Below are positions 52,214 to 60,975 of a stretch of 64,000 nucleotides of DNA, in pieces; the first letter of the stretch is position 1, and every line of letters starts with the position of its first letter. The stretch is from Acidobacteriota bacterium (GTDB lineage Bacteria > Acidobacteriota > Terriglobia > Bryobacterales > Bryobacteraceae): NCBI GenBank assembly GCA_023436715.1, contig JAEZIJ010000242.1, positions 1 through 64,000 on the forward strand. Reading direction: 5' to 3'. Both the position numbers and the translations under genes were made by a program. The notes beneath the pieces are model-generated. The model did no database searches, was not told where the DNA came from, and saw only the letters and a list, made by a program, of their open reading frames with translations.

Positions 52214-52813
52214 GTGGGCCCCTGGAAAATCACCCGAAACCGCTCCCTCACGGTCGCTGCTCTCGCGGCCGGGATTGTGCTCCTCGCAAGCCCTCTCTGG
52301 CTGCGTGCCATGGGAAACATGCTGGTCGCTTCCGAGCAGCCGAACCAGGCCGACATCGTAGTGGTGCTGGCAGGCGACGATACGGGAGCGCGCATCCTGA
52401 AAGGAGCGGCACTGGTAAAAGAGGGCTTCGCGCCCAGGATTCTGGTGGACGGCCCCCAGTGCTGCTACGGAAGGCACGAATCCGAACTCGCAATCGATTT
52501 CGCGGTTGCGCGCGGGTATCCACGCGAGTGGTTCATTCCCCTGCCCATGAGCGCCCATTCGACGCGCGAGGAGGCGCGTATCGTCATCCCTGAACTCGAG
52601 CGGCAGAAGGTGCGGCGGTTCCTGATAGTGACGAGCGACTACCACACGCGGCGCGCGGCGGGAGTCTTCCGCAAGCTCGCTCCGGCCGGCAGTTTCCGCA
52701 TCGTAGCCGCGTCGGGCGGCCATTTGGGCGACGGATGGTGGCGCACCCGCGAGGGCCGGAAACAAGTCGCGCTCGAGTGGACAAAGACGGTCGCTTATTG
52801 GGTGGGCCTGTGA
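52214..52813 (+). CDS. YdcF/DUF218 family envelope protein
   Basis: 199 residues from GTG 52214. One N-terminal helix (SLTVAALAAGIVLLASPLWL) anchors a DUF218 domain with ADIVVVLAGDDTGARIL, STREEARIVIPEL and FLIVTSDYHTRRAAGVF. DUF218 proteins (YdcF, SanA, ElyC) affect envelope or polysaccharide metabolism; their chemistry is unclear. The last four bases overlap the ABC exporter start (GTGA, 52810-52813), implying coupled translation. Confidence 0.8.
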   Translation: MGPWKITRNRSLTVAALAAGIVLLASPLWLRAMGNMLVASEQPNQADIVVVLAGDDTGARILKGAALVKEGFAPRILVDGPQCCYGRHESELAIDFAVARGYPREWFIPLPMSAHSTREEARIVIPELERQKVRRFLIVTSDYHTRRAAGVFRKLAPAGSFRIVAASGGHLGDGWWRTREGRKQVALEWTKTVAYWVGL

Positions 52814-54549
52814 AGCGTGCGGCCGTGCGGCTCTGGCCTTACCTCCGGCGCTACCGCCGGGGCCTCGGGCTGGGCTTCGCCGCGCTTGTCCTCAAGGACC
52901 TGGCGGGCGCGGCACAGCCGCTCGTGATCAAAATGGCGATCGATTCGCTCACCGGCGGCGTGCGCCTGAACCTCGTCTTGCAGTTCGCGCTTCTTCTGGT
53001 GGGGCTGGCGGCCGTGAAAGGCGTGTTCCAGTACTGGATGCGCGTCGTCATCATCGGCATCTCGCGCGATATCGAATACGACTTGCGCAGCGACCTCTTC
53101 CGCCACCTCGCCGGCCTTTCTTCGGATTTCTATTCGCGCATGCGCACCGGCGACATCATGGCGCGCGCCACCAACGACCTGAATGCGGTGCGCATGATGC
53201 TCGGTCCGGGAGTGATGTACTGTGTCGAGACGGCGCTGACGTTCATCCTGGCGCTGGCCATCATGCTCTGGGTGGACTGGCCTTTGACGCTGGTGGCCGT
53301 GCTGCCGGCGCCGCTTGTGAGCGTGATGGTGACGCACTTCGGCCGGGTGATTCACGAGCGGTTCGAGCGCATTCAAAGCATGTTTTCCGACATCAGCAGC
53401 CGCGTGCAGGAGAACCTGGCGGGCGTGCGGGTGATTCGCGCCTACGTGCAGGAGCAAGCGGAATTGCGCCAGTTCGACAAGGTGAACCGCGAGTATATCG
53501 GCCAGAACCTGGCGCTGGCGCGCATCTCCAGTGTTTTTATGCCTCTGCTCCAATTGCTGATCGGGGCGACGTTCCTGATTGTGCTCTGGGTGGGCGGCTA
53601 CCGCGTGCTGGCGGGCAAGATTTCGCTGGGCAGCTTCGTCATGTTCAACACGTACATGGGGGTGCTGGTCTGGCCGATGATCGCGCTCGGGTGGGTGGTA
53701 AACCTGATGCAACGCGGCAGCGCCTCGATGGGGCGGATCCACCAGATCCTGCAAGAGCAGCCGGCGATCGCCGAGCCGGAGCAGCCGGTCCGGTTGCGGG
53801 AAGTGCGCGGGGAGATTACGTTTGAGGCCGTAGGTCTACATTACGATGGGTTCCGGGCGCTTGATGGCATCGATTTGCGGATTCGAGCCGGAGAGACCGT
53901 CGCGATTGTAGGCCACACCGGAAGCGGGAAGAGTACGCTGGCCCGTCTTGTTCCCCGGCTGGCCGACCCGACCGCGGGCCGCGCGCTGCTCGACGGAATC
54001 GACCTGCGCCGGTTGTCGCCCGCGGCGTTGCGAAGCCAGATCGGGTTCGTGCCGCAGGAGACGTTTCTGTTCAGCGCGACGCTGGCGGAAAACGTCGCTT
54101 TCGGGGTAAAGGATGCGAGCGAAGAGGAGATACGGCGCGCGGCCGAACTGGCGGGGCTCGCGCCCGATGTCGCAGGGTTTCCGAGCGGATATCAGACGCT
54201 AGTCGGCGAACGCGGGATCACGCTTTCCGGTGGCCAGAAGCAGAGGACCGCCATCGCCCGCGCCATACTGCGCGACCCGCGCATCCTGATCCTCGACGAC
54301 GCGCTGGCCAGCGTGGACACGCTGACCGAGGAGCGCATTCTGAGCGGCCTGTCCTCGATTATGCAAGGCCGCACCACGATCCTGATCTCGCACCGCGTCT
54401 CCACCGTTCGCCAGGCGGACCGCATCGTCGTGCTCGATCACGGCCGCATCGTCGAGCAGGGCACCCATGCCGAACTGATCGCGAACGGGGGATACTACTC
54501 CGAGCTTTATCAGAAGCAACTCCTCGAAGAGGAACTCGAAGCGATCTGA
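52810..54549 (+). CDS. MsbA-like ABC exporter half-transporter with Asp in place of the catalytic Glu
   Basis: 579 residues from GTG 52810. Six membrane helices (about 1-320) are followed by a nucleotide-binding domain: Walker A GHTGSGKST, Q-loop VPQETFLFSATLAENV, signature LSGGQKQR, and switch His in LISHRVSTV. Walker B reads RILILDDALASVD, with Asp where the catalytic Glu normally stands, as in the degenerate half of heterodimeric exporters. No second half follows; dispersed repeats begin right after the stop. The lpxC-pgsA context suggests lipid or glycolipid export. Confidence 0.85.
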   Translation: MKRAAVRLWPYLRRYRRGLGLGFAALVLKDLAGAAQPLVIKMAIDSLTGGVRLNLVLQFALLLVGLAAVKGVFQYWMRVVIIGISRDIEYDLRSDLFRHLAGLSSDFYSRMRTGDIMARATNDLNAVRMMLGPGVMYCVETALTFILALAIMLWVDWPLTLVAVLPAPLVSVMVTHFGRVIHERFERIQSMFSDISSRVQENLAGVRVIRAYVQEQAELRQFDKVNREYIGQNLALARISSVFMPLLQLLIGATFLIVLWVGGYRVLAGKISLGSFVMFNTYMGVLVWPMIALGWVVNLMQRGSASMGRIHQILQEQPAIAEPEQPVRLREVRGEITFEAVGLHYDGFRALDGIDLRIRAGETVAIVGHTGSGKSTLARLVPRLADPTAGRALLDGIDLRRLSPAALRSQIGFVPQETFLFSATLAENVAFGVKDASEEEIRRAAELAGLAPDVAGFPSGYQTLVGERGITLSGGQKQRTAIARAILRDPRILILDDALASVDTLTEERILSGLSSIMQGRTTILISHRVSTVRQADRIVVLDHGRIVEQGTHAELIANGGYYSELYQKQLLEEELEAI

Positions 54550-55006
54550 CAGGGGCTAAAGCCCGGGCCTTCTCATGCCGTTGCGGCACGGCTGAAGCCG
54601 TGCCCTGATACGATTCGTGAGGGTGCGCGGCATTTCAGGGGAGCCCGAGCGGTCTTCGCGGTTCGATGCCGGGTGAAGCCGTGCCCTCTCTCGAAAATCT
54701 CTTCCCGGTCAGCCTGCGAGAATCTGAGCGTGCGGGGTAGACGCAGCCTCGCCCCTGGGTCAGCGGCCCGCAGGGGCTAAAGCCCCGGGCTTTCTCATGC
54801 CGTTGCGGCACGGCTGAAGCCGTGCCCTGATACGATTCGTGAGGGTGCGCGGCATTTCAGGGGATCCCGAGCGGTCTTCGCGGTTCGACGCAGGCTGCCC
54901 GAGGCTTGAGAGTGCAGCCTCGCCCCTGGGTCAGCGGCCGGCAGGGGCTAAAGCCCGGGGCTTGGCAAGGGCTTGCGGCACGGCTGAAGCCGTGCCCTGA
55001 TACAAG
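54550..55006. repeat. Tandem array of dispersed repeat units (copy D)
   Basis: Three units begin CAGGGGCTAAAGCCC at 54550, 54771 and 54942 (spacings 221 and 171), each with hairpin GGCACGGCTGAAGCCGTGCC (54585-54604, 54807-54826, 54977-54996). About 56 bases after the first two hairpins (around 54612-54667 and 54832-54887) are identical but for one base. The stretch 54670-54770 is the inverted relative of copy B near 10560-10690. The array starts right after the ABC exporter stop and ends about 60 bp before the next gene. No ORF inside is a credible gene. Confidence 0.75.
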
Positions 55007-55067
55007 GCCCAAGCCACGGACTTCCACTTGCCTGCCCGGCACCAGCCGGGGTAGTATCATCGAATTC

Positions 55068-55907
55068 ATGAACTTCAGATCTACTCGACGCGGATTCCTG
55101 GGCGGCGCCCTGGCCGCTTCCTCGATGGCCGGCGTCTCGGCGGCCGCACCGGCTCCGGAAGGAGCGGAGGACGTGAAACTCGGAGTCGCGAGCTATTCCC
55201 TGCGCGAGTTTCAGCGCGGCCTCAGCATCAGGATGATCAAGAAGCTGAACGTATCATACGTCAGCGTGAAGGAATTTCACCTGCCCTATCGCAGCTCTCC
55301 CGAGGAGCTCAAGCGAGGCGTTCAGGACTTTGCGAGGGCGGGCGTCAAGGTCACGAGCGGCGGCGTGATCTACCTTCAGAAGGACGACGAGGACGACATC
55401 CGCAAGTACTTCGAATACGCGAAGACCTGCGGCATGCCGCTCATGATCATCGGGCCAACGCACCAGACGCTGCCTCGCATCCAGAAGTTCGTGAAGGAAT
55501 ACGACATCAAGGTAGCGATCCACAACCACGGTCCGGAGGACAAGCACTTCCCTTCCCCGGAAGTGGCGCTCAAAGCACTGGACGGAATGGACCCCCGCAT
55601 GGGAGTGTGTATCGACGTCGGGCACACCACGCGCACGGGAACCAGCCCGGTCGAGTCAATTCAGGCCGCGGGCAGCCGTTTGCTCGACGTACACATCAAG
55701 GACCTGCGCAGTCTGATGGACGCAAAGAGCCAGTGTGCCGTCGGCGAAGGAGCGATGCCCGTGGTAGGCATTTTCCAGGCCCTAAAGAAGATGAACTACC
55801 AGGGCCACGTAAACCTGGAGTATGAAATCGAGGGAGACGACCCGATGCCGGGGATGGCAAAGTCGTTTGCCTACATGAGAGGGGTGTCGGCGGCGTTGAA
55901 AGGATAG
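55068..55907 (+). CDS. Tat-exported sugar-phosphate isomerase/epimerase-like protein
   Basis: 279 residues. Tat signal STRRGFLGGALAASSMAG, then the TIM-barrel family with GVASYSLREFQRGLS, KVAIHNHGPEDKHFPSPE, MGVCIDVGHTTRTGTSP, LLDVHIKDLRS and HVNLEYEIEG. Metal ligands (Glu, Asp, His, Glu) appear in place. Secreted members are common in glycan-degrading Acidobacteria and Planctomycetes and may process sugar intermediates in the periplasm. ATG at 55068 is used; upstream in-frame sequence is the repeat array. Confidence 0.82.
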   Translation: MNFRSTRRGFLGGALAASSMAGVSAAAPAPEGAEDVKLGVASYSLREFQRGLSIRMIKKLNVSYVSVKEFHLPYRSSPEELKRGVQDFARAGVKVTSGGVIYLQKDDEDDIRKYFEYAKTCGMPLMIIGPTHQTLPRIQKFVKEYDIKVAIHNHGPEDKHFPSPEVALKALDGMDPRMGVCIDVGHTTRTGTSPVESIQAAGSRLLDVHIKDLRSLMDAKSQCAVGEGAMPVVGIFQALKKMNYQGHVNLEYEIEGDDPMPGMAKSFAYMRGVSAALKG

Positions 55908-55912
55908 GTCAA

Positions 55913-55944
55913 GCAGGCTGTGGGACGCGCGCCCCACAGCCTGC
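55913..55944. terminator. Bidirectional terminator hairpin
   Basis: Twelve perfect base pairs, GCAGGCTGTGGG (55913-55924) and CCCACAGCCTGC (55933-55944), with an eight-base loop. It lies between the convergent isomerase-like gene and pnp. A further GTGTTTT at 55963-55969 follows in the plus direction. It probably stops transcription from both sides. Confidence 0.7.
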
Positions 55945-55968
55945 AACCCACAGCCCACAACCTGTGTT

Positions 55969-58077
55969 TTAGCTCTTCTCTGTCTTCAGCTTCTCGCGCT
56001 GTTCCTTCAGCACGGCTTTGCGGCTCAGCTTGATCTTGTTGCCTTCGAGCGCCAGAACCTTCACCAGGATCTGGTCGCCTTCCCGCAACTCGTCACGCAC
56101 GTTCTTGATGCGGTTTTCGGAGATCTCGCTGATGTGCAGCAGCCCGTCGGTGCCCGGGAAGATCTCGACGAAAGCGCCGAAATCGACCAGCCGGACCACC
56201 TTGCCGAGGTAGGTCTTGCCTACTTCGGCGACAGCCGCGATATCGGTGACCATCTGCTGCGCCTTCGCGGCAGAGGCCTCGTCGGCCGAGAAGATGTGGA
56301 CAGTACCGTCGTCCTCGACATCGATTTTGACACCCGTCGAATCGACGATGCCACGGATGACCTTGCCGCCCGGCCCGATCAGTTCGCGAATCTTGTCGGT
56401 CGGAATCGTCATCGTGTAGATGCGAGGAGCGTAGGGCGAAAGCGCGGTGCGCGGCGTGGCCAGCACTGCCTCCATCTTGTCGAGGATGAACAGACGCCCG
56501 CGGCGGGCCTGCTCCAGCGCCTCTTTCATGATGGCCGTGGTCACGTTGGTGACCTTGATATCCATCTGGAGCGCGGTGATGCCCTCACGGGTGCCGGCTA
56601 CCTTGAAATCCATGTCGCCGTAGTGGTCTTCGGCACCGGCGATGTCGGTCAGCACGGCATACTTGTCGCCTTCCGTCACCAGGCCCATCGCGATGCCGGC
56701 AACAGGCGAGCTGATGGGAACCCCGGCGTCCATCAGGGAGAGCGTTCCACCGCAGACCGAGGCCATCGAACTGGAGCCATTGGACTCCAGAATGTCGCTG
56801 ACCACGCGCATGGTGTACGGGAACGAGGTTTCAGCCGGGATTACAGCGGACAGCGACCGTTCCGCAAGCGCGCCGTGGCCGATTTCACGCCGGCCGGGAC
56901 CGCGCAGGAAACCAACCTCGCCCACGCTGAACGGCGGGAAATTGTAGTGCAGCATGAAGCGCTTCGAGGTTTCGGCACCCACCTCGAGCGGCTCGAGCCG
57001 CTGCTCGTCCTCTTTTGTGCCCAGGGTGACGGTCACCAGGGCCTGGGTTTCGCCGCGGGTGAACAGCGCCGAACCGTGGGTCCGGGGCAGCCCGCCCACC
57101 TCGATCGAAATCGGCCGGATCTCGTCGAACGCCCGGCCATCCGGGCGGCGGCGCGCGCTCAGAATCTGGTCGCGGAAAATGCGTTCCTTCAGAGCGTCAA
57201 AGGCCTTACCGGCCTCCGATTGCTGCTCCTCGGGGTAGCCCTCGACGGCCTGCTTCTTCAGGGAGTCCACCTTGGCGTAGCTCTCAACCTTGGGGTGCTT
57301 CTGGGTATCGAGTGCATCGGTCAGCTCGGCGCGGTACTTCGCGGCGATGCCGTCGCTAATCTCTTTACCGATCTCGGGGGCGGTGAACTCGACCTTAGTC
57401 TTGCCCGCCTTCGCCGCCAGATCGCGGATGCCCGCGATGATCTTCCGGCAGCACTCGTGGCCGAAATCGATCGCCTTCAAAACCTCGGCCTCGGGAACCC
57501 CGGTCGAGCCCGCTTCCACCATCACGATGCCGGCTTGGGTGCCGGCTACGGTGATGTTCAACTGGGAGTCGCGCGCCTGTTCGTACGTGGGGTTGGCGAT
57601 CAGTTCGCCATTCACCAGGCCGACGCGGACCGCGGCTATGACTTCATGGAAGGGGATGTCGGAAATCGCCAGGGCGGCGCCCGCGCCCACCATGGCCAGC
57701 GTGTCCGGATTCATCACGGGATCGGCGGAAAGCACCATGCCGATCACCTGAGTTTCGTGGCTGAAGCCCTCGGGGAACAGGGGGCGGATTGGCCGGTCGA
57801 TCAGCCGGCTGGTCAGGATTTCTTTCTCGGAGGGACGTCCCTCGCGCTTGATGTAGCCGCCGGGGATCTTGCCGGCCGCGTAAGTGTATTCGCGGTAGTC
57901 TACCGTGAGCGGGAAAAAGGAAGCTCCCGGTTTGGGCTCCGGCGCCATGCAGGCCGAAACCAGCACGACGGAATCGCCGCAGCGAACGACGACCGCGCCG
58001 TTCGCCTGTTTTGCGACCTTACCTGTTTCGAGGGAAATTTGGCATGATCCCAGGTCGATTTCAGTAGTGTGCACCAT
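55969..58077 (-). CDS. pnp: Polyribonucleotide nucleotidyltransferase
   Basis: 3'-5' phosphorolytic exoribonuclease of 702 residues. Two RNase PH domains flank a helical linker; the catalytic second domain has GRREIGHGALAERSL and TDIAGAEDHYGDMDF. A KH domain (GPGGKVIRGIVDSTGVKIDV) and an S1 domain (GKVVRLVDFGAFVEIFPGTD) close it. It degrades mRNA and joins the degradosome. ATG at 58077 is chosen because GGAG lies upstream; a TTG at 58092 would include that ribosome site in the gene. Downstream of rpsO, the classical pairing. Confidence 0.96.
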   Translation of the reverse strand: MVHTTEIDLGSCQISLETGKVAKQANGAVVVRCGDSVVLVSACMAPEPKPGASFFPLTVDYREYTYAAGKIPGGYIKREGRPSEKEILTSRLIDRPIRPLFPEGFSHETQVIGMVLSADPVMNPDTLAMVGAGAALAISDIPFHEVIAAVRVGLVNGELIANPTYEQARDSQLNITVAGTQAGIVMVEAGSTGVPEAEVLKAIDFGHECCRKIIAGIRDLAAKAGKTKVEFTAPEIGKEISDGIAAKYRAELTDALDTQKHPKVESYAKVDSLKKQAVEGYPEEQQSEAGKAFDALKERIFRDQILSARRRPDGRAFDEIRPISIEVGGLPRTHGSALFTRGETQALVTVTLGTKEDEQRLEPLEVGAETSKRFMLHYNFPPFSVGEVGFLRGPGRREIGHGALAERSLSAVIPAETSFPYTMRVVSDILESNGSSSMASVCGGTLSLMDAGVPISSPVAGIAMGLVTEGDKYAVLTDIAGAEDHYGDMDFKVAGTREGITALQMDIKVTNVTTAIMKEALEQARRGRLFILDKMEAVLATPRTALSPYAPRIYTMTIPTDKIRELIGPGGKVIRGIVDSTGVKIDVEDDGTVHIFSADEASAAKAQQMVTDIAAVAEVGKTYLGKVVRLVDFGAFVEIFPGTDGLLHISEISENRIKNVRDELREGDQILVKVLALEGNKIKLSRKAVLKEQREKLKTEKS

Positions 58078-58094
58078 CTTGAGTTTCTCCAATC

Positions 58095-58141
58095 CCGGCG
58101 TCAGCGCCGGTTGCGGTTGGACAGTTCATCGGAACTGTCCA
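58095..58141 (-). promoter_or_regulatory. Two tandem hairpins in the rpsO-pnp spacer
   Basis: Hairpin 1 has six pairs (CCGGCG/CGCCGG, 58095-58110) and hairpin 2 ten pairs (58118-58141, loop ATCG on the plus strand). They lie directly upstream of pnp on its transcript. In E. coli a stem in the pnp leader is cut by RNase III and PNPase for autoregulation; these may play that role, or attenuate read-through from rpsO. The position is shown by sequence, the function inferred. Confidence 0.5.
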
Positions 58142-58261
58142 CGATGGAGATTGGAGGTGGAATAAGCTAAGCGGGTTTTGAACCAGGGCGATGTCCAGGT
58201 CTGAAGATGCAGGTATATTGGACTCGTTGGACTCTCGCCCGCTGTGGCTGTGAGTATGCCT

Positions 58262-58531
58262 CTAGCGGCGAAGGCCCAGTTCCTGAATCAAATTCTTGTA
58301 GCGGTCGGGCGCCTCGGACTTCAGGTAATTCAGAAGGCGGCGCCGCTGGGCCACCATGGTCAACAGACCACGCCGGGAATGGTGGTCCTTCTTGTGGGAC
58401 TTGAAGTGTTCCGTGAGCTCAGCGATGCGCCTGCTCAGGAGGGCCACCTGCACTTCTGGCGAACCGGTATCGGTCTTGTGCACCCGAAACTTGCCCACAA
58501 TCTGCTTCTTAACGTCTGTCGCCAGTGCCAT
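58262..58531 (-). CDS. rpsO: 30S ribosomal protein S15
   Basis: 89 residues, full length for S15. It has KFRVHKTDTGSPEVQVALLS and SHKKDHHSRRGLLTMVAQRR, which bind the 16S rRNA three-way junction, ending IQELGLRR. It binds the central domain of 16S rRNA early in 30S assembly. It is upstream of pnp with a spacer of 184 bp that contains two hairpins. Conserved rpsO-pnp order supports both calls. Confidence 0.97.
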   Translation of the reverse strand: MALATDVKKQIVGKFRVHKTDTGSPEVQVALLSRRIAELTEHFKSHKKDHHSRRGLLTMVAQRRRLLNYLKSEAPDRYKNLIQELGLRR

Positions 58532-58646
58532 CCTAGAGTAGATACTCCTTCTCTCTCTTTATCTCCGTCTTTTTACTTTCGTAGGATAGCACAAACAGGA
58601 AAAGGAGTGGAGGGTATGCTCAACCCCCACAATTCGGGAGCGGTTA

Positions 58647-59810
58647 TCACAAGGCCTGCCGGAGCATCTCCCCCAGTTCGTCTACGGTCAACGGCAGCGG
58701 ATTGGCTTTCGTACTGCTCGCCTTTGCCGCGTTCTCGACCAGCGGGGCCACGTGCTCGTCTCGTATGCCGTATGTCCGCAGCGCCGGAATTCCCAGTTCG
58801 CGGCAGGTGCGCTTCACCCATTCGACGCCGTCCTCGGCGGTAGCCGCGAGGTTTCCCGTCAGGATGCGGGCGACGGTCCGATACCGCTCGAAAGGTTCGC
58901 TCCCCGGTGCGCGGGCGCTCAGCGCGCGGACATTGGCCTCGACGCCGTGGGCGAGCAGCACGGCGCAAACCGCTCCGTGCGGAGCCGGGAAAGCGCCTCC
59001 AATGGCCGCGGCGAAACCGTGTACCACGCCAAGCCCGGCGTTTGCGAGCGAGAGCCCTCCCAGGAGGCTGGCCATCGACATATCGGTCCTCGCCTCCGCG
59101 TCCCGCCCGTTACGAAAGGCGCGCACGAGCGACCGCGCCGCTCGGCTCATGCCTTCCAGGCAGTACATGTCCGTCATGGGGTTGGCGCGGAGCGAGACGT
59201 ACGGCTCGATGAGTTGCGTGAGCGCATCGAGGCCGGTGGCCGCGGTGATGGCGGGAGGCAGATCGAAGGTGAGTTCGGGATCGACGACGGCGAGCCTTGG
59301 CAACATCCAAGGGCTTCGCAGGCTGGCTTTGATCCGGTGCTCGGGTGAAGCCAGCACGGCGTTGCGCGTGACCTCGGAACCCGTGCCGGCCGTGGTAGGC
59401 ACCGCTATGAAGGGCGCCGAAGGGGCAGCCAGGGGCTTGCCGGCGCCGATCACCTCGAGATAGTCCAGCGGGTCGCCCGGATTTGCCAGCAGCGCCGCGA
59501 TCGCCTTGCCCGCATCGATCGTGCTGCCGCCGCCGGAGGCAATTACGATATCGCAACCGGCCTCGCGCGCCACCCGGCAGCCGTGCCGGACCAGGTCTAC
59601 CGTGGGTTCTCCGGCAACGGAGAAGAATGAGCTGTCGATGCCCGCCAACGCCAGGTCCACTGCGAGCGCGGCGATACGCTCCTGCGCCGCACCCGTCAGC
59701 AGCAGGGCGCGCTTTCCCATAGATTTTGCCGCCGGCGCGACCTCTCCGACCGAACCTGCGCCAAAGATAATCCGGCCCGCCGTGGCGAACTCAAACCGCA
59801 TGGCGCTCAC
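58647..59810 (-). CDS. Iron-containing alcohol dehydrogenase family protein
   Basis: 387 residues, type III ADH fold. NAD site: DIVIASGGGSTIDAGKAIAA. Metal-binding region GVVHGFAAAIGGAFPAPHGA with the conserved histidines. It could be a maleylacetate reductase, a 1,3-propanediol-type dehydrogenase, or a general aldehyde reductase; the short 387-residue form does not settle it. Its start overlaps the previous gene by 4 bp (59807-59810). Last gene of the panBC run, so perhaps not linked in function. Confidence 0.85.
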   Translation of the reverse strand: MSAMRFEFATAGRIIFGAGSVGEVAPAAKSMGKRALLLTGAAQERIAALAVDLALAGIDSSFFSVAGEPTVDLVRHGCRVAREAGCDIVIASGGGSTIDAGKAIAALLANPGDPLDYLEVIGAGKPLAAPSAPFIAVPTTAGTGSEVTRNAVLASPEHRIKASLRSPWMLPRLAVVDPELTFDLPPAITAATGLDALTQLIEPYVSLRANPMTDMYCLEGMSRAARSLVRAFRNGRDAEARTDMSMASLLGGLSLANAGLGVVHGFAAAIGGAFPAPHGAVCAVLLAHGVEANVRALSARAPGSEPFERYRTVARILTGNLAATAEDGVEWVKRTCRELGIPALRTYGIRDEHVAPLVENAAKASSTKANPLPLTVDELGEMLRQAL

Positions 59811-60112
59811 CAGCCTTCTTCTCCCGGAAAGACGTTCGAGTACTTAAAGCTCGTCCGCGGCTCAGCCATCATACCGGCCACGGCGTCCCGCCAGACTGCG
59901 TAGTGTGCCGTCTCCTTGTGCGCGGCAGGCGCCGCCGGCGTGCGGTATACCTCGACGAGAATGAATCGCGCCGGGTCGTCCGCCTGCTGGATGACGTCGA
60001 AGCGCGCGATCCCAGGTTCCTGAACGCTGTTGCGCGCATTCTCCACGCTGGCCTGCTTGAACGCCTCCACGAACTCGGGCTTGACATGGACATGAACTTG
60101 CACGATAAGCAT
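59807..60112 (-). CDS. Antibiotic biosynthesis monooxygenase (ABM/LsrG-like) domain protein
   Basis: 101 residues of ferredoxin-like ABM fold, starting MLIVQVHVHVKPEFVEAFKQ. The family pattern is seen in NSVQEPGIARFDVIQQADDP and FILVEVYRTPAAPAAHKETA, with a conserved His. Such small proteins act as quinol oxygenases, isomerases or heme-degrading enzymes, or have no known activity. It overlaps the dehydrogenase by 4 bp, so the two likely act together on one aldehyde or quinone substrate. Confidence 0.82.
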   Translation of the reverse strand: MLIVQVHVHVKPEFVEAFKQASVENARNSVQEPGIARFDVIQQADDPARFILVEVYRTPAAPAAHKETAHYAVWRDAVAGMMAEPRTSFKYSNVFPGEEGW

Positions 60113-60126
60113 GGCCGTTTCTCTCC

Positions 60127-60975
60127 TCAAGACGACAGCACGTTGTCGATAAGCCGGGTCGCGCCCAACCACGCGGCAACCGCGATCCGCACCGGGCCGG
60201 TGATCTTCCCGACAGGCTGCATGTCGTCGGGATCGACGATTTCGAAATACTCCACCCGGAACTCCGGATGGCCGGCAAGAGTCGCAAGCGCCCTCTTCCG
60301 CACCTCGGCGGGATCATCTACGCCGGAAGCAATCGCGCCCCGGGCCGTCTCCAGAGCGCGGTACAAGCCGGGCGCGATGCGACGATCCTCGGCGCTCAGG
60401 TGCCGGTTGCGCGAACTGAGGGCGAGGCCATCGGGTTCGCGCACAGTCGGAACAGGCACGATTTGAACGGGCATGTTGAGGTCGATCACCATGCGCCTGA
60501 TGACCGCCAGTTGCTGTGCGTCCTTCTCGCCGAAGTAGGCCCGGTGCGGCTGCACGATGTTAAACAGCTTCGAAACCACGGTTGTCACGCCGCGGAAATG
60601 GCCGGGACGCATCGCGCCGCACAGGCCCTCAGTCACCTTCTGGACTTCAACGAACGTGAGTTGCGGACAGGGATACATCTCGCGGTCCGGGGGCGCAAAC
60701 ACGAAATCGACGCCGCGCTCGGAGCAGAAACTCACGTCTTCGTCGAGAGGCCGCGGGTAGCGCTCGAAATCCTCCGCCTGGTTGAACTGTATGGGATTGA
60801 CGAAGATGCTCACCGCGACAACGTCAGACTGCTCCCGCGCCACCTCGATCAACCGTCCGTGGCCGGCATGTAGCGCCCCCATTGTGGGAACAAGGCCGAT
60901 CAAGCGGCCCGCGCGCCGAAACGGCTCCAACTTCTCACGCAGTTCGCGGACGGACGGCACCACGGCGGCGCTCAT
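60127..60975 (-). CDS. panC: Pantothenate synthetase (pantoate--beta-alanine ligase)
   Basis: 282 residues. Joins pantoate and beta-alanine using ATP in the last step of vitamin B5 synthesis. HIGH-type motif GLVPTMGALHAGHGRLI near residue 30, FGEKDAQQLAVIRRMV, and the KMSKS-like SSRNRHLSAEDR. Start overlaps the panB end by 4 bp (60972-60975). No panD (beta-alanine source) is in the window. Confidence 0.95.
   Translation of the reverse strand: MSAAVVPSVRELREKLEPFRRAGRLIGLVPTMGALHAGHGRLIEVAREQSDVVAVSIFVNPIQFNQAEDFERYPRPLDEDVSFCSERGVDFVFAPPDREMYPCPQLTFVEVQKVTEGLCGAMRPGHFRGVTTVVSKLFNIVQPHRAYFGEKDAQQLAVIRRMVIDLNMPVQIVPVPTVREPDGLALSSRNRHLSAEDRRIAPGLYRALETARGAIASGVDDPAEVRKRALATLAGHPEFRVEYFEIVDPDDMQPVGKITGPVRIAVAAWLGATRLIDNVLSS

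Noticed and set aside
54550..55006. Repeat array considered as a CRISPR
   Set aside because: Unit spacing is irregular (221 and 171), repeats are long and palindromic, spacers themselves are repeated, and no cas gene is present.
56134..58047. 637-codon plus-strand frame opposite pnp
   Set aside because: Antisense shadow of pnp with the same compositional bias; no ribosome site or recognisable domain.
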